A stretch of DNA of 64,000 nucleotides from Barnesiella sp. An22 (GTDB lineage Bacteria; Bacteroidota; Bacteroidia; Bacteroidales; Barnesiellaceae). The stretch lies in NCBI RefSeq assembly GCF_002159975.1, contig NZ_NFJR01000002.1, forward strand, positions 124,001 to 188,000. The letters run 5' to 3'. Below the pieces are notes generated by a model that searched no databases, was not told where the DNA came from, and was given only the letters and a program-made list of their open reading frames with translations. A program made the position numbers and the translations under genes. Every line of letters starts with the position of its first letter. Within the stretch, counting starts at the first letter, position 1. Below, one piece after another: positions 7,370 through 16,589 of this stretch.

Positions 7370-9244
7370 TCAACGTCCGCACAGCAGCAACAAGATGTTT
7401 ATATCGCTCGGCGAGATGCCTGGTATACGCGAAGCCTGTGCGATGGTTTCGGGGTCGATTCGTTCCAGTTTCTGACGGGCTTCGGTCGACAGCGCATGTA
7501 TCTCGCTATACTTGAATCGTCCTTTTATGCGAATATGTTCAAGTCGGGCTATCTTCTCGGCAATCATCTTTTCGCGATCGATATAGCCCTGATACTTCAT
7601 CTTTATCTCGGCAGCTTCTACAATTTCGTCGCGTCGGTTTTTGATTGAATCCAACTCCCGTTTCAAAGCCGGAACCAGTTGCGAGAGCTGTGCCAAATCG
7701 AGCTGCGGACGTAAAACCAAGTCAATCAACCGCACTCCCTGTTTCAGCGGCGTAGTACCCAAAGCCTCCAGCCCGGCGTTGATATAGGCCGGTTTTATCG
7801 AATAATGTTCGGCAAAATGGATTAAATGGTCTATCCTATCCCGCTTCTCCCGCAACAAATCGTAGCGGTCAGACTTGGCCAACCCCAACCGATAAGAGCG
7901 CTCGGTCAACCGCATGTCGGCATCGTCCTGACGCAGCAAGATACGGTATTCGGCCCGCGACGTAAACATACGATAGGGCTCGTCGACACCCTTGGTCACC
8001 AGGTCGTCGATGAGCACACCGATATAAGCCTCGTCGCGACCCAGCGTGAAAGGTGTACCGCCGTGACAGTTGATGTGAGCGTTTATACCGGCAATAAGCC
8101 CCTGCCCTCCGGCCTCTTCGTAACCGGTCGTTCCGTTTATCTGACCGGCAAAAAAGAGGTTGGCAATCTGCTTGGTCTCGAGGTTATGGTTCAGCTGGGT
8201 GGGGTCGAAATAGTCGTATTCGATGGCATATCCCGGTCGATAAATGCGCACGTCGCGCAACGCCGGAATCGCCTGCAAAGCCCGCACCTGCACATCGAGC
8301 GGAAGCGACGAAGAGAAGCCGTTGAGGTAATACTCCTGCGTCGTCTCGCCCTCGGGTTCGAGAAAGAGCTGGTGCTCCGTTTTATCGGGGAAAGTCACGA
8401 TTTTGGTCTCGATACTGGGGCAATAACGGGGCCCGATACTCTGGATTTGCCCGTTGTAAAGGGGCGAATCGGGCAACCCGGCACGAAGAATATCGTGCAC
8501 GTGCTCGTTGGTATAGATGGTCCAGCAACTGCGCTGTTTCAACGGACGGGGCTGAAAATCGAGGAACGAGAATTTATGGAAATCGTTCTCGCCCCGCTGC
8601 TCGGCCGCCTCTTCGAAGTGGATGCTGCGGCCGTCGATACGCACCGGAGTACCCGTTTTCATACGGCCGGCCGTAAAGCCCAGTTCGACCAATTGCTCGG
8701 TGATTCCGTACGAAGCCGGCTCCGAAATACGACCGCCACGCAACTTGGTGCGGCCGATGTGCATCAGACCGTTCATAAAGGTACCGGTCGTGAGCACCAC
8801 GCATTTGGCGGTAAAGGTTACATTCATGGCCGTAACTACGCCCGTTACCCTTCCGTCTTTTACAAGAATCTGATTTACAGAATCTTGCCACATATACAAG
8901 TTGTCTGTATTCTCGAGAATCGAACGCCAGGTCGTGATGAACTTGGCGCGGTCGCTCTGCGAACGGGGGCTCCACATGGCAGGCCCTTTCGAGCGGTTCA
9001 ACATCCGGAACTGGATGGCCGTCTCGTCGGTCACAATACCCATGAAACCACCTAAAGCATCGATTTCGCGAACAATCTGACCCTTGGCAATTCCACCCAC
9101 GGCCGGATTGCAGCTCATCTGAGCTATCTTGTTCATATCCATTGTGATAAGCAAGGTCTTCGAACCCAGATTGGCCGAAGCGCATGCCGCTTCGCAACCG
9201 GCATGACCGGCACCCACCACGATTACATCGTAATTAAAATCCAT
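7370..9244 (-). CDS. mnmG: tRNA U34 5-carboxymethylaminomethyl modification enzyme, FAD subunit
   Basis: With MnmE it installs the cmnm5 group on wobble uridine of certain tRNAs. The FAD dinucleotide fold GAGHAGCEAA sits at the N-terminus; CNPAVGGIAKGQIVREID and the SGPAMWSPR-like block (KGPAMWSPRSQSDR) are typical. About 624 residues from MDFNYD (9244), the N-terminus seen in relatives; an ATG six codons earlier (9262) is possible, and GGAG upstream of 9244 slightly favours the shorter form. It follows ybeY by about 77 bp and precedes apt. Confidence 0.95.
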   Translation of the reverse strand: MDFNYDVIVVGAGHAGCEAACASANLGSKTLLITMDMNKIAQMSCNPAVGGIAKGQIVREIDALGGFMGIVTDETAIQFRMLNRSKGPAMWSPRSQSDRAKFITTWRSILENTDNLYMWQDSVNQILVKDGRVTGVVTAMNVTFTAKCVVLTTGTFMNGLMHIGRTKLRGGRISEPASYGITEQLVELGFTAGRMKTGTPVRIDGRSIHFEEAAEQRGENDFHKFSFLDFQPRPLKQRSCWTIYTNEHVHDILRAGLPDSPLYNGQIQSIGPRYCPSIETKIVTFPDKTEHQLFLEPEGETTQEYYLNGFSSSLPLDVQVRALQAIPALRDVRIYRPGYAIEYDYFDPTQLNHNLETKQIANLFFAGQINGTTGYEEAGGQGLIAGINAHINCHGGTPFTLGRDEAYIGVLIDDLVTKGVDEPYRMFTSRAEYRILLRQDDADMRLTERSYRLGLAKSDRYDLLREKRDRIDHLIHFAEHYSIKPAYINAGLEALGTTPLKQGVRLIDLVLRPQLDLAQLSQLVPALKRELDSIKNRRDEIVEAAEIKMKYQGYIDREKMIAEKIARLEHIRIKGRFKYSEIHALSTEARQKLERIDPETIAQASRIPGISPSDINILLLLCGR

Positions 9245-9321
9245 TGTATTGTATTTCTCCATGACCTATGGGGAGAAAAAGCGAACGCTTCCCCACCCCC
9301 CTGGTCATATCTGTTTCTCGA

Positions 9322-9735
9322 TTATCTCAGTTTCAGAGCCTCGTCTTCACAACGGGTCATCGCTTCGCGCTCACCCGGTCCTTTATCGTTGATTCCGCAC
9401 AAGTGCAGAATACCGTGTATGATGATGCGATGGAGCTCCTCGTCGTAGTCGGTCCCAAACTGTTCGGCATTGGAACGGACCGTATCCACACTGATGAAAA
9501 TATCGCCGCTTATCTTATCGCCCTCGGTATAGTCGAAGGTGATGACATCGGTATAATAGTCATGCTGCAAATAGGCCTTGTTCACCTCGAGAATCTTCTC
9601 GTCGGAGCAAAAAATATAGGCTATATCGCCGCATTTTTTCCCGTACCCCGAAGCGACCCGACGAATCCAATCGGTCGTTTCTCTCTTTTTTATCGCCGGC
9701 ATCTTGACATCTTCGGCAAAATAACTCACAGCCAT
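9322..9735 (-). CDS. ybeY: Endoribonuclease YbeY (rRNA maturation)
   Basis: Metal-dependent RNase of 16S rRNA maturation and ribosome quality control. 137 residues. The zinc-site motif reads HGILHLCGIND: His107 and His111 are kept, but the third ligand of the usual HGxLHLxGYDH is Asp117. As far as I recall this change recurs in Bacteroidetes YbeY, so it need not mean inactivity. First gene of the minus-strand block, with a promoter at 9769-9799. Confidence 0.92.
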   Translation of the reverse strand: MAVSYFAEDVKMPAIKKRETTDWIRRVASGYGKKCGDIAYIFCSDEKILEVNKAYLQHDYYTDVITFDYTEGDKISGDIFISVDTVRSNAEQFGTDYDEELHRIIIHGILHLCGINDKGPGEREAMTRCEDEALKLR

Positions 9736-9768
9736 AACTCGTACTTTTTTATATTCTTATTGTCACCG

Positions 9769-9799
9769 CAAAGATAGTGCAAACCCGGGGGAGAAGCAA
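9769..9799 (-). promoter_or_regulatory. Promoter of the ybeY-mnmG-apt-uvrC block
   Basis: Minus strand: TATCTTTG (9769-9776) and CTTG with its TTG at 9797-9799, spacer 20 bp. The surrounding sequence (CAAAGATAGTGCAAACC) also resembles the start of the hairpin repeats at 11204-11372. Confidence 0.65.
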
Positions 9800-9936
9800 G
9801 TATATTCGTGCAGGAGAGGTATTCACAACCTCCTGAAAAGGTCAGACCGTTCTACCCTGCTCCAGATTGTTTCCATCGCCACACAGGCCGCATTTCGCAG
9901 CATACGGTCAAAGATACACATTTATTCCGTTCCTTT

Positions 9937-11169
9937 CTATTTGAAGAAGAAATAAGAGACCGTAATGGCCGAAATGGCCCCTATCACATCGGCCAGCAGG
10001 GCATACCCCACGGCATAGCGGGTTTTGCGCACCCCTACGCTACCGAAGTATACGGCCAATATGTAGAAGGTGGTATCGGTCGAACCCTGTACGGTACAGG
10101 CCACCCGACCCACAAACGAATCGACTCCGTAGGTAGACATGGCATCGACCATCATGCCTCGCGAACCACTACCGCTCAACGACTTCATCAGCGCCGTAGG
10201 CAGCGCGCCCACAAACTCGGTATCGATGCCCAGCCACCCGAAGAAGGCGGCAAAGCCCTCGACGATATAATCCATGGCTCCCGAGGCCCGGAATATCCCG
10301 ATGGCCACCAGGATAGCCACCAGGTAGGGAATAATCATCACCGCCGTCTTAAAGCCCTCTTTGGCCCCTTCGATAAAGGCGTCGTAGACGTTGATACGCT
10401 TCACCAGACCCGAGACGATAAAGACCACGATAATGGTAAACAGAATGCTGTTGGCAGCAAAAGCCGAGTAGGTAGAAATCTTATCTTCGGGCAACGACGA
10501 AAAGTAGTAGAAGACCCCACCCACAAAGGCGGTGAGCCCGAGCCCCCACAGCACGATTACCCGGTCGAATATATTGATACGCTGCTTGATACACAAGGCC
10601 AAAAGCCCTACAAAGGTAGCCATAAAGGTGGCGATGAGAATAGGCAGGAAAACGTCCGACGGATTGGCCGCCCCCATCTGAGCCCGATAGGTCATCACCC
10701 CGATGGGTATCAAGGTAAGCCCCGAGGCATTCAGCACCAGAAACATCAGCATCGCATCGGTGGCCGTGTCTTTTTTGGGGTTCAGTTCCTGCAACTCCTT
10801 CATCGCCTTCAACCCCAGCGGAGTAGCGGCATTGTCGAGTCCCAGCATATTGGCCGACACATTCATAAACATCGAACCCAAAGCCGGATGCCCCTTGGGT
10901 ACCCCCGGAAACAGGCGGGTAAAGAGCGGACTAATCAGGCGCGACAGCACGGCCACCATACCACCCCGTTCGCCGATTTTCATCAAACCGAGCCACAAGG
11001 TGAGAACACCCGTCAACCCCAACGAAATATCGAAGGCGGTACGGGCCGAAGAAAACGAAGCATTCATTATGTCGGTCCAAATGGCCGTATTGCCATACAC
11101 TACAGTCTGTACCACCGCCACCACAAAGGCAATGACAAAAAATGCAATCCAGATGTAATTAAGAACCAT
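9937..11169 (-). CDS. Nucleoside-recognition (Gate) domain membrane protein, SpmA-SpmB fusion type
   Basis: 410-residue polytopic inner-membrane protein with two Gate/nucleoside-recognition halves. The first half holds GLDNAATPLGLKAM and a cluster ending PIGVMTYRA; the second holds SGSGSRGMMVDAM and GSTDTTFYILAVYFG, which match SpmA and SpmB of Bacillus respectively. Non-sporulating Bacteroidetes carry the two as one chain; substrate and role are unknown. It ends 201 bp from ybeY and is transcribed the same way, with a possible -7 box at 11204-11211 inside a repeat. Confidence 0.85.
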   Translation of the reverse strand: MVLNYIWIAFFVIAFVVAVVQTVVYGNTAIWTDIMNASFSSARTAFDISLGLTGVLTLWLGLMKIGERGGMVAVLSRLISPLFTRLFPGVPKGHPALGSMFMNVSANMLGLDNAATPLGLKAMKELQELNPKKDTATDAMLMFLVLNASGLTLIPIGVMTYRAQMGAANPSDVFLPILIATFMATFVGLLALCIKQRINIFDRVIVLWGLGLTAFVGGVFYYFSSLPEDKISTYSAFAANSILFTIIVVFIVSGLVKRINVYDAFIEGAKEGFKTAVMIIPYLVAILVAIGIFRASGAMDYIVEGFAAFFGWLGIDTEFVGALPTALMKSLSGSGSRGMMVDAMSTYGVDSFVGRVACTVQGSTDTTFYILAVYFGSVGVRKTRYAVGYALLADVIGAISAITVSYFFFK

Positions 11170-11203
11170 ACGACTGTTTTTGAATGTTTTTCGTTTCTTG
11201 GGA

Positions 11204-11287
11204 CAAAGATAGTGAAAGGTGAGCGCAGAATAAAATATCGAAACTTGTTTCAGATATTTTTTATGCCGAACCGTATCCTATCTTCTT
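11204..11287. repeat. Dispersed hairpin repeat, copy 1
   Basis: 84 bp unit starting CAAAGATAGTGAAAGGTGAG and ending CCGTATCCTATCTTCTT. Outer arms AAGATAG/CTATCTT and an inner AT-rich pair (AAATATC/GATATTT) make one long imperfect hairpin. The outer arm on the minus strand is TATCTTTG, so the unit also carries a potential -7 box facing the SpmAB-like gene. Confidence 0.7.
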
Positions 11288-11372
11288 CAAAGATAGTGAA
11301 AGCTGAGAGCAGAGGCAAATGGAAAACCAAGTTTTCAATATTTGACTTTGCCGAGCCGCATCCTGTTTTCTC
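11288..11372. repeat. Dispersed hairpin repeat, copy 2
   Basis: Directly follows copy 1 and starts with the same CAAAGATAGTGAAAG, then GAGAGCAGAGGCAAAT, with a distal arm TTTGACTTTGCCGAGCCGCA followed by TCCTG. It is an imperfect tandem copy of the preceding unit. Elements with this layout (CAAAGATAGTG...GCCGAG...CCTATCTT) are, as I recall, common upstream of genes in Bacteroides genomes. Confidence 0.65.
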
Positions 11373-11706
11373 AGAAAACAGTCATTTTAGAGAGTCGCAC
11401 ACTCGCTCGAGGCTTAAAAAGAGAGAGGGCAACAACAGGCCAGCCGACACCGTTCTATTTCGCGTTTTTTTCCGCACGTTCCAAAATGCACATATATTAC
11501 TACAAATCAAACAATTATCTAATTTTTATCTTCTGGAGAATCGAATATTTTCTTTCTTTCGATTACCTATGCGTCATTTTTTCAGCCAGGAGCCTCTATT
11601 TTAACAATTTGAAATATTGTCATCGACAACTGTTTTAAAAAGCAACAAACCTCCGCAATCGACCAGTCGAAAAATTCACTACCTTTGTTCCAAACGACAC
11701 ATCACC
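11373..11706. other. AT-rich intergenic region upstream of the AlkD-like gene
   Basis: About 330 bp with no convincing ORF. It contains a -7-like box TACCTTTG at 11680-11687, 20 bp before the AlkD-like start, and nothing else I can assign. Confidence 0.5.
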
Positions 11707-12408
11707 ATGCACACAGCTCAAGATATCGAGAAAGCCATCCGGGCAGCAGCCAATCCGGCAAAAGCAAAAGTTCTCTCGGGATTCTTCAAAACCGGAAAGG
11801 GAGAATATAGCGAAAACGATATTTTCATCGGGGTGCCCGTTCCTGTCACACGAAGTATCGCCAAGCAATACCTCGACACTCCACTTGCCGAACTCACCAC
11901 TCTGCTGCATAGTCCTGTGCACGAGTTGCGCATGGCAGCTCTCCTCTGCATGGTCGAGCAGTTCAAGAAAGCCGACAAAGCCCAACGCACGGCCCTGTAC
12001 AACACCTATCTGGCCCACACCGCTTGTATCAACAACTGGGACCTGGTAGACCTCTCGGCCTCGCAAATCGTAGGGGGCTATCTCGAACACCGCGACCATG
12101 CCCCGCTCTACCGTCTGGCTCAAAGCCCACAGCTTTGGGAACAGCGTATCGCCATCGTCGCCACCTGGCAATGGATTCGCCGCGGTCACCTCGACGATAC
12201 CCTGGCTCTGGCCGACCTGCTGCTCCACCACGAGCACGACCTCATACGCAAAGCTACGGGTTGGATGTTGCGCGAGGTCGGCAAGAAAGACAAAGCCCGC
12301 CTGTGCCGATTCCTCGACACCCGTTACCGACAGATGCCGCGCACCATGCTACGCTATGCCATCGAGCGATTCACACCCGAGGAACGCAAACATTACATGC
12401 AAAAATAG
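11707..12408 (+). CDS. DNA alkylation repair protein, AlkD-like (HEAT-like repeats)
   Basis: AlkD-family proteins are all-helical DNA glycosylases or DNA-binding relatives that excise bulky or charged alkylated bases. The 233-residue product starts MHTAQDIEKAIR; the frame is open 30 codons upstream, but that part lies over the promoter box (11680-11687) and does not resemble the family. Landmarks are GVPVPVTRSIAKQ, HELRMAALL, NNWDLVDLSA and RKATGWMLREVGKKD, typical of the DNA-alkylation-repair Pfam family. It converges on a glycosyltransferase gene with a 9 bp gap. Enzymatic activity is inferred from family only. Confidence 0.88.
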   Translation: MHTAQDIEKAIRAAANPAKAKVLSGFFKTGKGEYSENDIFIGVPVPVTRSIAKQYLDTPLAELTTLLHSPVHELRMAALLCMVEQFKKADKAQRTALYNTYLAHTACINNWDLVDLSASQIVGGYLEHRDHAPLYRLAQSPQLWEQRIAIVATWQWIRRGHLDDTLALADLLLHHEHDLIRKATGWMLREVGKKDKARLCRFLDTRYRQMPRTMLRYAIERFTPEERKHYMQK

Positions 12409-12417
12409 AAATATGAT

Positions 12418-13311
12418 TCAAAGTCTGCCCTCGCGACGCCACTGACGTTTGTACTTGTAAAGGCGTTGCAGCAGTTTGAGCGAACTGATATGCCAGTAGT
12501 AGCGCTTGAAATGCTCGTGACAGCAAGTCTCGATAAAATCCCAACTCCCCACCCGTTTCTTCATCAACATTCTGATAAAGCGAAACGACATCTTTATCTC
12601 TCTGAAATAGGCTACCAGCGAGTTGGGTTTCTTGAGGTAGAAGGGCAAACGGTCGGCCCATTTCTTGTGAAATTTGGCCGTATCGTCGAGCCAAGCCTGG
12701 TTGTACGAGCCCTCCGAAAAGTGTTCCAGCAATATATCGTTCGTCACATAGTTGGTATACTTCTGACCCACGGCCATCGAAATATCCAGATCGTACAGAT
12801 GGAATCCGCGGAAGGTATCCTCGTCGAACCGAAACTCGGCCCACACATTCCGACGCATGAACAGACACATGCCATCGAGCACAATCACCGGCGAAGCCGA
12901 CACCTTGTCGGGGTTGGTGATGAAATACTTGATCGATCCATCCTTGAAGTGCTGAATATAGTTGTAGCGCGTGTATTGCTTCAGCGAGCCCCACCCCGAA
13001 CAGGTAGCCAATTTGGCCATCGAACCGGCAAAGCCCACGACCCCGGTCGTTGGTTTCTGCAGCAGCGACACGATGCGTTCGCCCCAGTTGGGTGTCCTGA
13101 AAAAAATATCCTCATGTGCAAAGCAGAGATACTCCCCTTTTGCCTTCTCGGCACAAAGGTTGTACACATGGGTAATGCTGTAACCCGTCTCCCGATTATC
13201 ATAAAAGATAAACTCGCAGGGAAGACCTATCGTCATGAGCACATTCTCGCAAAACTTTTCCAGTTTCGCCGGGTCGACCGAACAAACTATCATGGAAATC
13301 ATGCCAAACAA
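12418..13311 (-). CDS. Glycosyltransferase, StrF-like (GT2-like family)
   Basis: 297 residues. N-terminal segment (MISMIVCSVDP, then YNLCAEKAKGEYLCFAHEDI at about 49-68) is that of the glycosyltransferase-like family named for streptomycin protein StrF; FAHEDIFF replaces the usual DDD-type motif. A C-terminal basic, aromatic region follows. It is transcribed away from the other genes of the cluster, from one side of the palindromic promoter at 13444-13462. Donor and acceptor are unknown. Confidence 0.8.
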   Translation of the reverse strand: MFGMISMIVCSVDPAKLEKFCENVLMTIGLPCEFIFYDNRETGYSITHVYNLCAEKAKGEYLCFAHEDIFFRTPNWGERIVSLLQKPTTGVVGFAGSMAKLATCSGWGSLKQYTRYNYIQHFKDGSIKYFITNPDKVSASPVIVLDGMCLFMRRNVWAEFRFDEDTFRGFHLYDLDISMAVGQKYTNYVTNDILLEHFSEGSYNQAWLDDTAKFHKKWADRLPFYLKKPNSLVAYFREIKMSFRFIRMLMKKRVGSWDFIETCCHEHFKRYYWHISSLKLLQRLYKYKRQWRREGRL

Positions 13312-13443
13312 TCCTCCTCTCGATTACAAAACCAAACCGTCTCGGCTCCTCGTCAGTAAAACACCTCAGCCGCGAAACCCATGAAAACAGACTCTCAACA
13401 GCCTAATTTTTCGGGTCTTTCTTTACAGGCACATTTATAAATA

Positions 13444-13462
13444 TTATCTTTGTCAAAGATAA
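13444..13462. promoter_or_regulatory. Palindromic divergent promoter of the glycosyltransferase cluster
   Basis: TTATCTTTGTCAAAGATAA is a perfect 9+1+9 palindrome made of two opposed TATCTTTG -7 boxes. It lies between the minus gene ending its 5' side at 13311 and the plus gene starting at 13540. No clear -33 TTTG is seen on either side, so a regulator or the palindrome itself may matter. Confidence 0.6.
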
Positions 13463-13539
13463 AGCAGCGATTTTTTTCTTACATATTATTTCGACCAATC
13501 GCCGTTTTATATCGAAAAAAATAACCAAGTCACCCCGAA

Positions 13540-15537
13540 ATGGAACACATTCACCTGTTTTTCGCCTTGAACGACACCTACTGTCGGCACTGTTGCACGA
13601 CAATAGTTTCCCTCCTGGAGAACAACCCCGACGACTTCTTCGACATCTACCTCCTCTCGGACTATATCTCGCCCGAGAACCGGCAGAAACTCTCGTCGCT
13701 CGGGCAACGATACAGCCACCACACGATACATTTCCACATCGTCGACGATACCGACTTCCGCAACTTCAACCTCAACATCGGGTACATCACCCTGCAAACC
13801 TACTACCGGTATGCCATCGCCGAGTGGTTTCCCCAACTCGACAAAGCCCTCTATCTCGACTGCGACCTGGTGGTAAACGGCCCGCTCAAAGCCTTGTGGC
13901 AGACCGATATAACCGACTATATCTGTGCCGGGGTCCCCGATTTGTGGATTGAGAACATCTACTACAAACCCGAGATAGGCATGTCGCTCGACGAGCTCTA
14001 TATCAACGCCGGAGTACTCCTGCTCAACTTGAAAAAAATGAGAGCGGAACACACCGGCCTACTCTTGTCACAGGCTACGGCACAACCGCCCTACAAAATA
14101 AAATTCCAAGACCAGGACATCATCAATCTCGTGTGCCGGGGCAAAATCAAAGCACTGCCCGAGAAGTTCAACTTCACGACCGAAAACGCCTTCAAACACC
14201 CCGACCAACGGGCCGAAGCCACCATCATTCACTATACCGGCGAACGCAAGCCCTGGTGCGGCGAGGTCTGTGCCAACCCCTTGAAACACCTGTATTTCGA
14301 CTATCTGAAAAAAACACCTTATAACGATACGCTAAAAAAAGACTCCATGTTGAAACGACTGACCCACCTCTTTTCCCGCAAACCGAAAGAGTCGTCTCGC
14401 CCCATACGCGTGGCCCTGCTCATCGACGAGTTTTTCGGCGGTGCCGGAACGGCATTCGGCGGATACGGTTTTCTGGCACGACACTATATAGCCAAATATA
14501 TACCTTGCGACGATATACAAATCGACGTATTGCTACGGCTCGACTACCAGCGGAAAAAGAAAAAAGCGACCAAAACCCGGGTAGACAACGTCGACGTATA
14601 TGTGCTGCCCGGACGGAAATATGCCGCTGCCTGGCTGAAGAGAAAGAACTACGACCTCTACTTCTCCATCGAGCTCACCAGCTCGTTCCTCAAATACGAA
14701 CCCAACCCCAACAAGCGGCTGCTTTTGTGGGTACAAGACCCGAGGCCCTGGAAGGACTGGCTCGAAATACAAACCGTCAAACTTTTCCCCGAGTCGTGCT
14801 ACTGGAACACCGAGGTCTACGAACTCGTACACCGCCTCTACACCGAGGGGCGTGTCACCTTCGTTACCCAGGGCCGGTTCCTCATCGAGAAGGCACGTTG
14901 CCTCTACCGACTCTCGCCCGAGACCCCCATCGCCTATCTGCCCAACCCGGTAGATATCGACCCACAATTCGACGTGAAGAATTTCCCCAAGAAAAACCAC
15001 ATCATCTTCATCGGCCGCATCGAGTCGGTAAAGCGAGGCTGGCTCTTCTGCGAGATAGCCAAACGCATGCCCGAGTACGAGTTCTACATGCTGGGGCAAT
15101 CCTTCCGCGAAAAAGCACAGAACGACTCGGTCATGGCGCAATACCGGTCGGGAATCAAAAACCTGCATTTCACGGGACATGTCGAGGGAGAAGAAAAATT
15201 CAACTATATCAAAGAAGCCAAAATTCTTGTCAACACCTCCATACACGAAGCTCTGCCCGTGACCTTCCTCGAAGCACTCGCCTGCGGAACCCTGCTGGTG
15301 AGCTGCCAGAATCCCGAGGAGCTCACCGAGAAATTCGGGGTCTATACCGGCCCCGTGCTGGGCGACGGATTCGACAAAATCGACCTTTTCGTCGAGGCCA
15401 TTCGCTCCCTCATGGAGAACGAAGAGAAGCGGCAGGCTCTCTCGATTGCCGGGTATGAATATGTAAAACAGGTACACAACGTGCCCGACTTCATACGCAA
15501 CACCCGCGAACTTATCCGTCGCGAAGCCCGCAAATAA
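13540..15537 (+). CDS. Bifunctional glycosyltransferase, GT8-GT4 fusion
   Basis: 665 residues in one open frame. Residues about 1-270 are a GT8 domain (general stress/LgtC-like galactosyl- or glucosyltransferase): the DxD metal site is LYLDCDLVV with DCD at 107-109, and the family's His motif appears as IIHYTGERKPW. After a basic linker (about 270-285), residues about 286-665 are a GT-B GT4 domain: GGAGTAFGGYG near its start, PNPVDIDPQF, FIGRIESVKRG and the E-x7-E block EALPVTFLEALACG. The fusion suggests two consecutive sugar transfers. First gene of the plus-strand run in the cluster; start ATG at 13540. Confidence 0.9.
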   Translation: MEHIHLFFALNDTYCRHCCTTIVSLLENNPDDFFDIYLLSDYISPENRQKLSSLGQRYSHHTIHFHIVDDTDFRNFNLNIGYITLQTYYRYAIAEWFPQLDKALYLDCDLVVNGPLKALWQTDITDYICAGVPDLWIENIYYKPEIGMSLDELYINAGVLLLNLKKMRAEHTGLLLSQATAQPPYKIKFQDQDIINLVCRGKIKALPEKFNFTTENAFKHPDQRAEATIIHYTGERKPWCGEVCANPLKHLYFDYLKKTPYNDTLKKDSMLKRLTHLFSRKPKESSRPIRVALLIDEFFGGAGTAFGGYGFLARHYIAKYIPCDDIQIDVLLRLDYQRKKKKATKTRVDNVDVYVLPGRKYAAAWLKRKNYDLYFSIELTSSFLKYEPNPNKRLLLWVQDPRPWKDWLEIQTVKLFPESCYWNTEVYELVHRLYTEGRVTFVTQGRFLIEKARCLYRLSPETPIAYLPNPVDIDPQFDVKNFPKKNHIIFIGRIESVKRGWLFCEIAKRMPEYEFYMLGQSFREKAQNDSVMAQYRSGIKNLHFTGHVEGEEKFNYIKEAKILVNTSIHEALPVTFLEALACGTLLVSCQNPEELTEKFGVYTGPVLGDGFDKIDLFVEAIRSLMENEEKRQALSIAGYEYVKQVHNVPDFIRNTRELIRREARK

Positions 15538-15611
15538 AAATCTCTTTGCCAACCCACGAGCCTATTGCCGTATAATCACTACTTTTACAAAAAAGAAAAA
15601 ACGACAAGAGC

Positions 15612-16589
15612 ATGACACCCCAAGTATCGGTCATCATTCCCGTTTACAACGTAGGCAAATACCTCGAAAAATGCCTCTCCTCGGTCGTGGAGCAAACCTT
15701 TACCGACCTGGAAATCGTTGTCGTCAACGACGGCAGTACCGACGACTCGCCCCAGATCATTGCCCGATTTGCCCGACAGGATTCACGCATCGTGGTCATC
15801 GACAAGTCGAACGAAGGGCTCGCCTATGCCCGCAAATCGGGTGTAGAGGCTGCCCGGGGCACCTATATCTACCACCTCGACGGCGACGATTACCTCGAAC
15901 CCGATGCTATCGAGCTGATATATGCCCAAGCCCGGGAAACTGATGCCGACATGACTATAGCGCCTTTCGTAATCGACTATCCCGAGACCGGCCAGTCGCA
16001 GCACTCGCTCGTGCCGGGTCGCGAAAGCTACACCGGACTGGAATACTTCTCCGAAATTGCTTTCACCCGAGCCCATTGGTCGGTATTCAGCTACCTGCAC
16101 AAGCGCAACCTGTATGACCATGTCACCTTTTGCAAAGGGCTAAGCTACGGCGAAGATGTTTACCTCACCACACAATTAACCTACTACTCCTCACGTATAG
16201 CTGTCATCAAAGGCAAGCCTCTCATGCACTATATCATACGGAATAGCTCCATCACCAACAGCAGGTTCAGCGAGCAAAAAGCCCGGGATATATTGCTCTA
16301 TCCCGACCTGGTAAACGACTTTTTCAAAGATAAACCCGAATACAACTTGCTGCAAAAAGAGCTCGGGGCTATCCGCATACAGGCCTATAACACCCTGTTG
16401 AGCAAGCGATGGTTCAAAGATGCCCACCGGTTGAGCCGGGAGTCGCTCGCCATCTTGCGGCAGTACCCCGACCTCAAAAGCATACCCCAGATACGGGCCT
16501 TCCGCAAGCTCTTCACCCTCTATGCCCATAGCCCGATATTAGGAAGATTGTATGCCCAGTATTATATTTGCAAAAAGAAAATCAAGTAA
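15612..16589 (+). CDS. Glycosyltransferase family 2 (first tandem copy)
   Basis: 325-residue GT-A enzyme. Starts VSVIIPVYNVGKYLEKCL; nucleotide-binding VVVNDGSTDDS at about 37-47 and the metal-binding LDGDDYLEPDA at about 88-98. The C-terminal half (about 150-325) is the accessory region. It is 74 bp downstream of the GT8-GT4 fusion, and its stop overlaps the next start as TAATG. It shares a 58 bp near-identical block (15700-15757) with the next gene, pointing to duplication or gene conversion. Confidence 0.92.
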   Translation: MTPQVSVIIPVYNVGKYLEKCLSSVVEQTFTDLEIVVVNDGSTDDSPQIIARFARQDSRIVVIDKSNEGLAYARKSGVEAARGTYIYHLDGDDYLEPDAIELIYAQARETDADMTIAPFVIDYPETGQSQHSLVPGRESYTGLEYFSEIAFTRAHWSVFSYLHKRNLYDHVTFCKGLSYGEDVYLTTQLTYYSSRIAVIKGKPLMHYIIRNSSITNSRFSEQKARDILLYPDLVNDFFKDKPEYNLLQKELGAIRIQAYNTLLSKRWFKDAHRLSRESLAILRQYPDLKSIPQIRAFRKLFTLYAHSPILGRLYAQYYICKKKIK

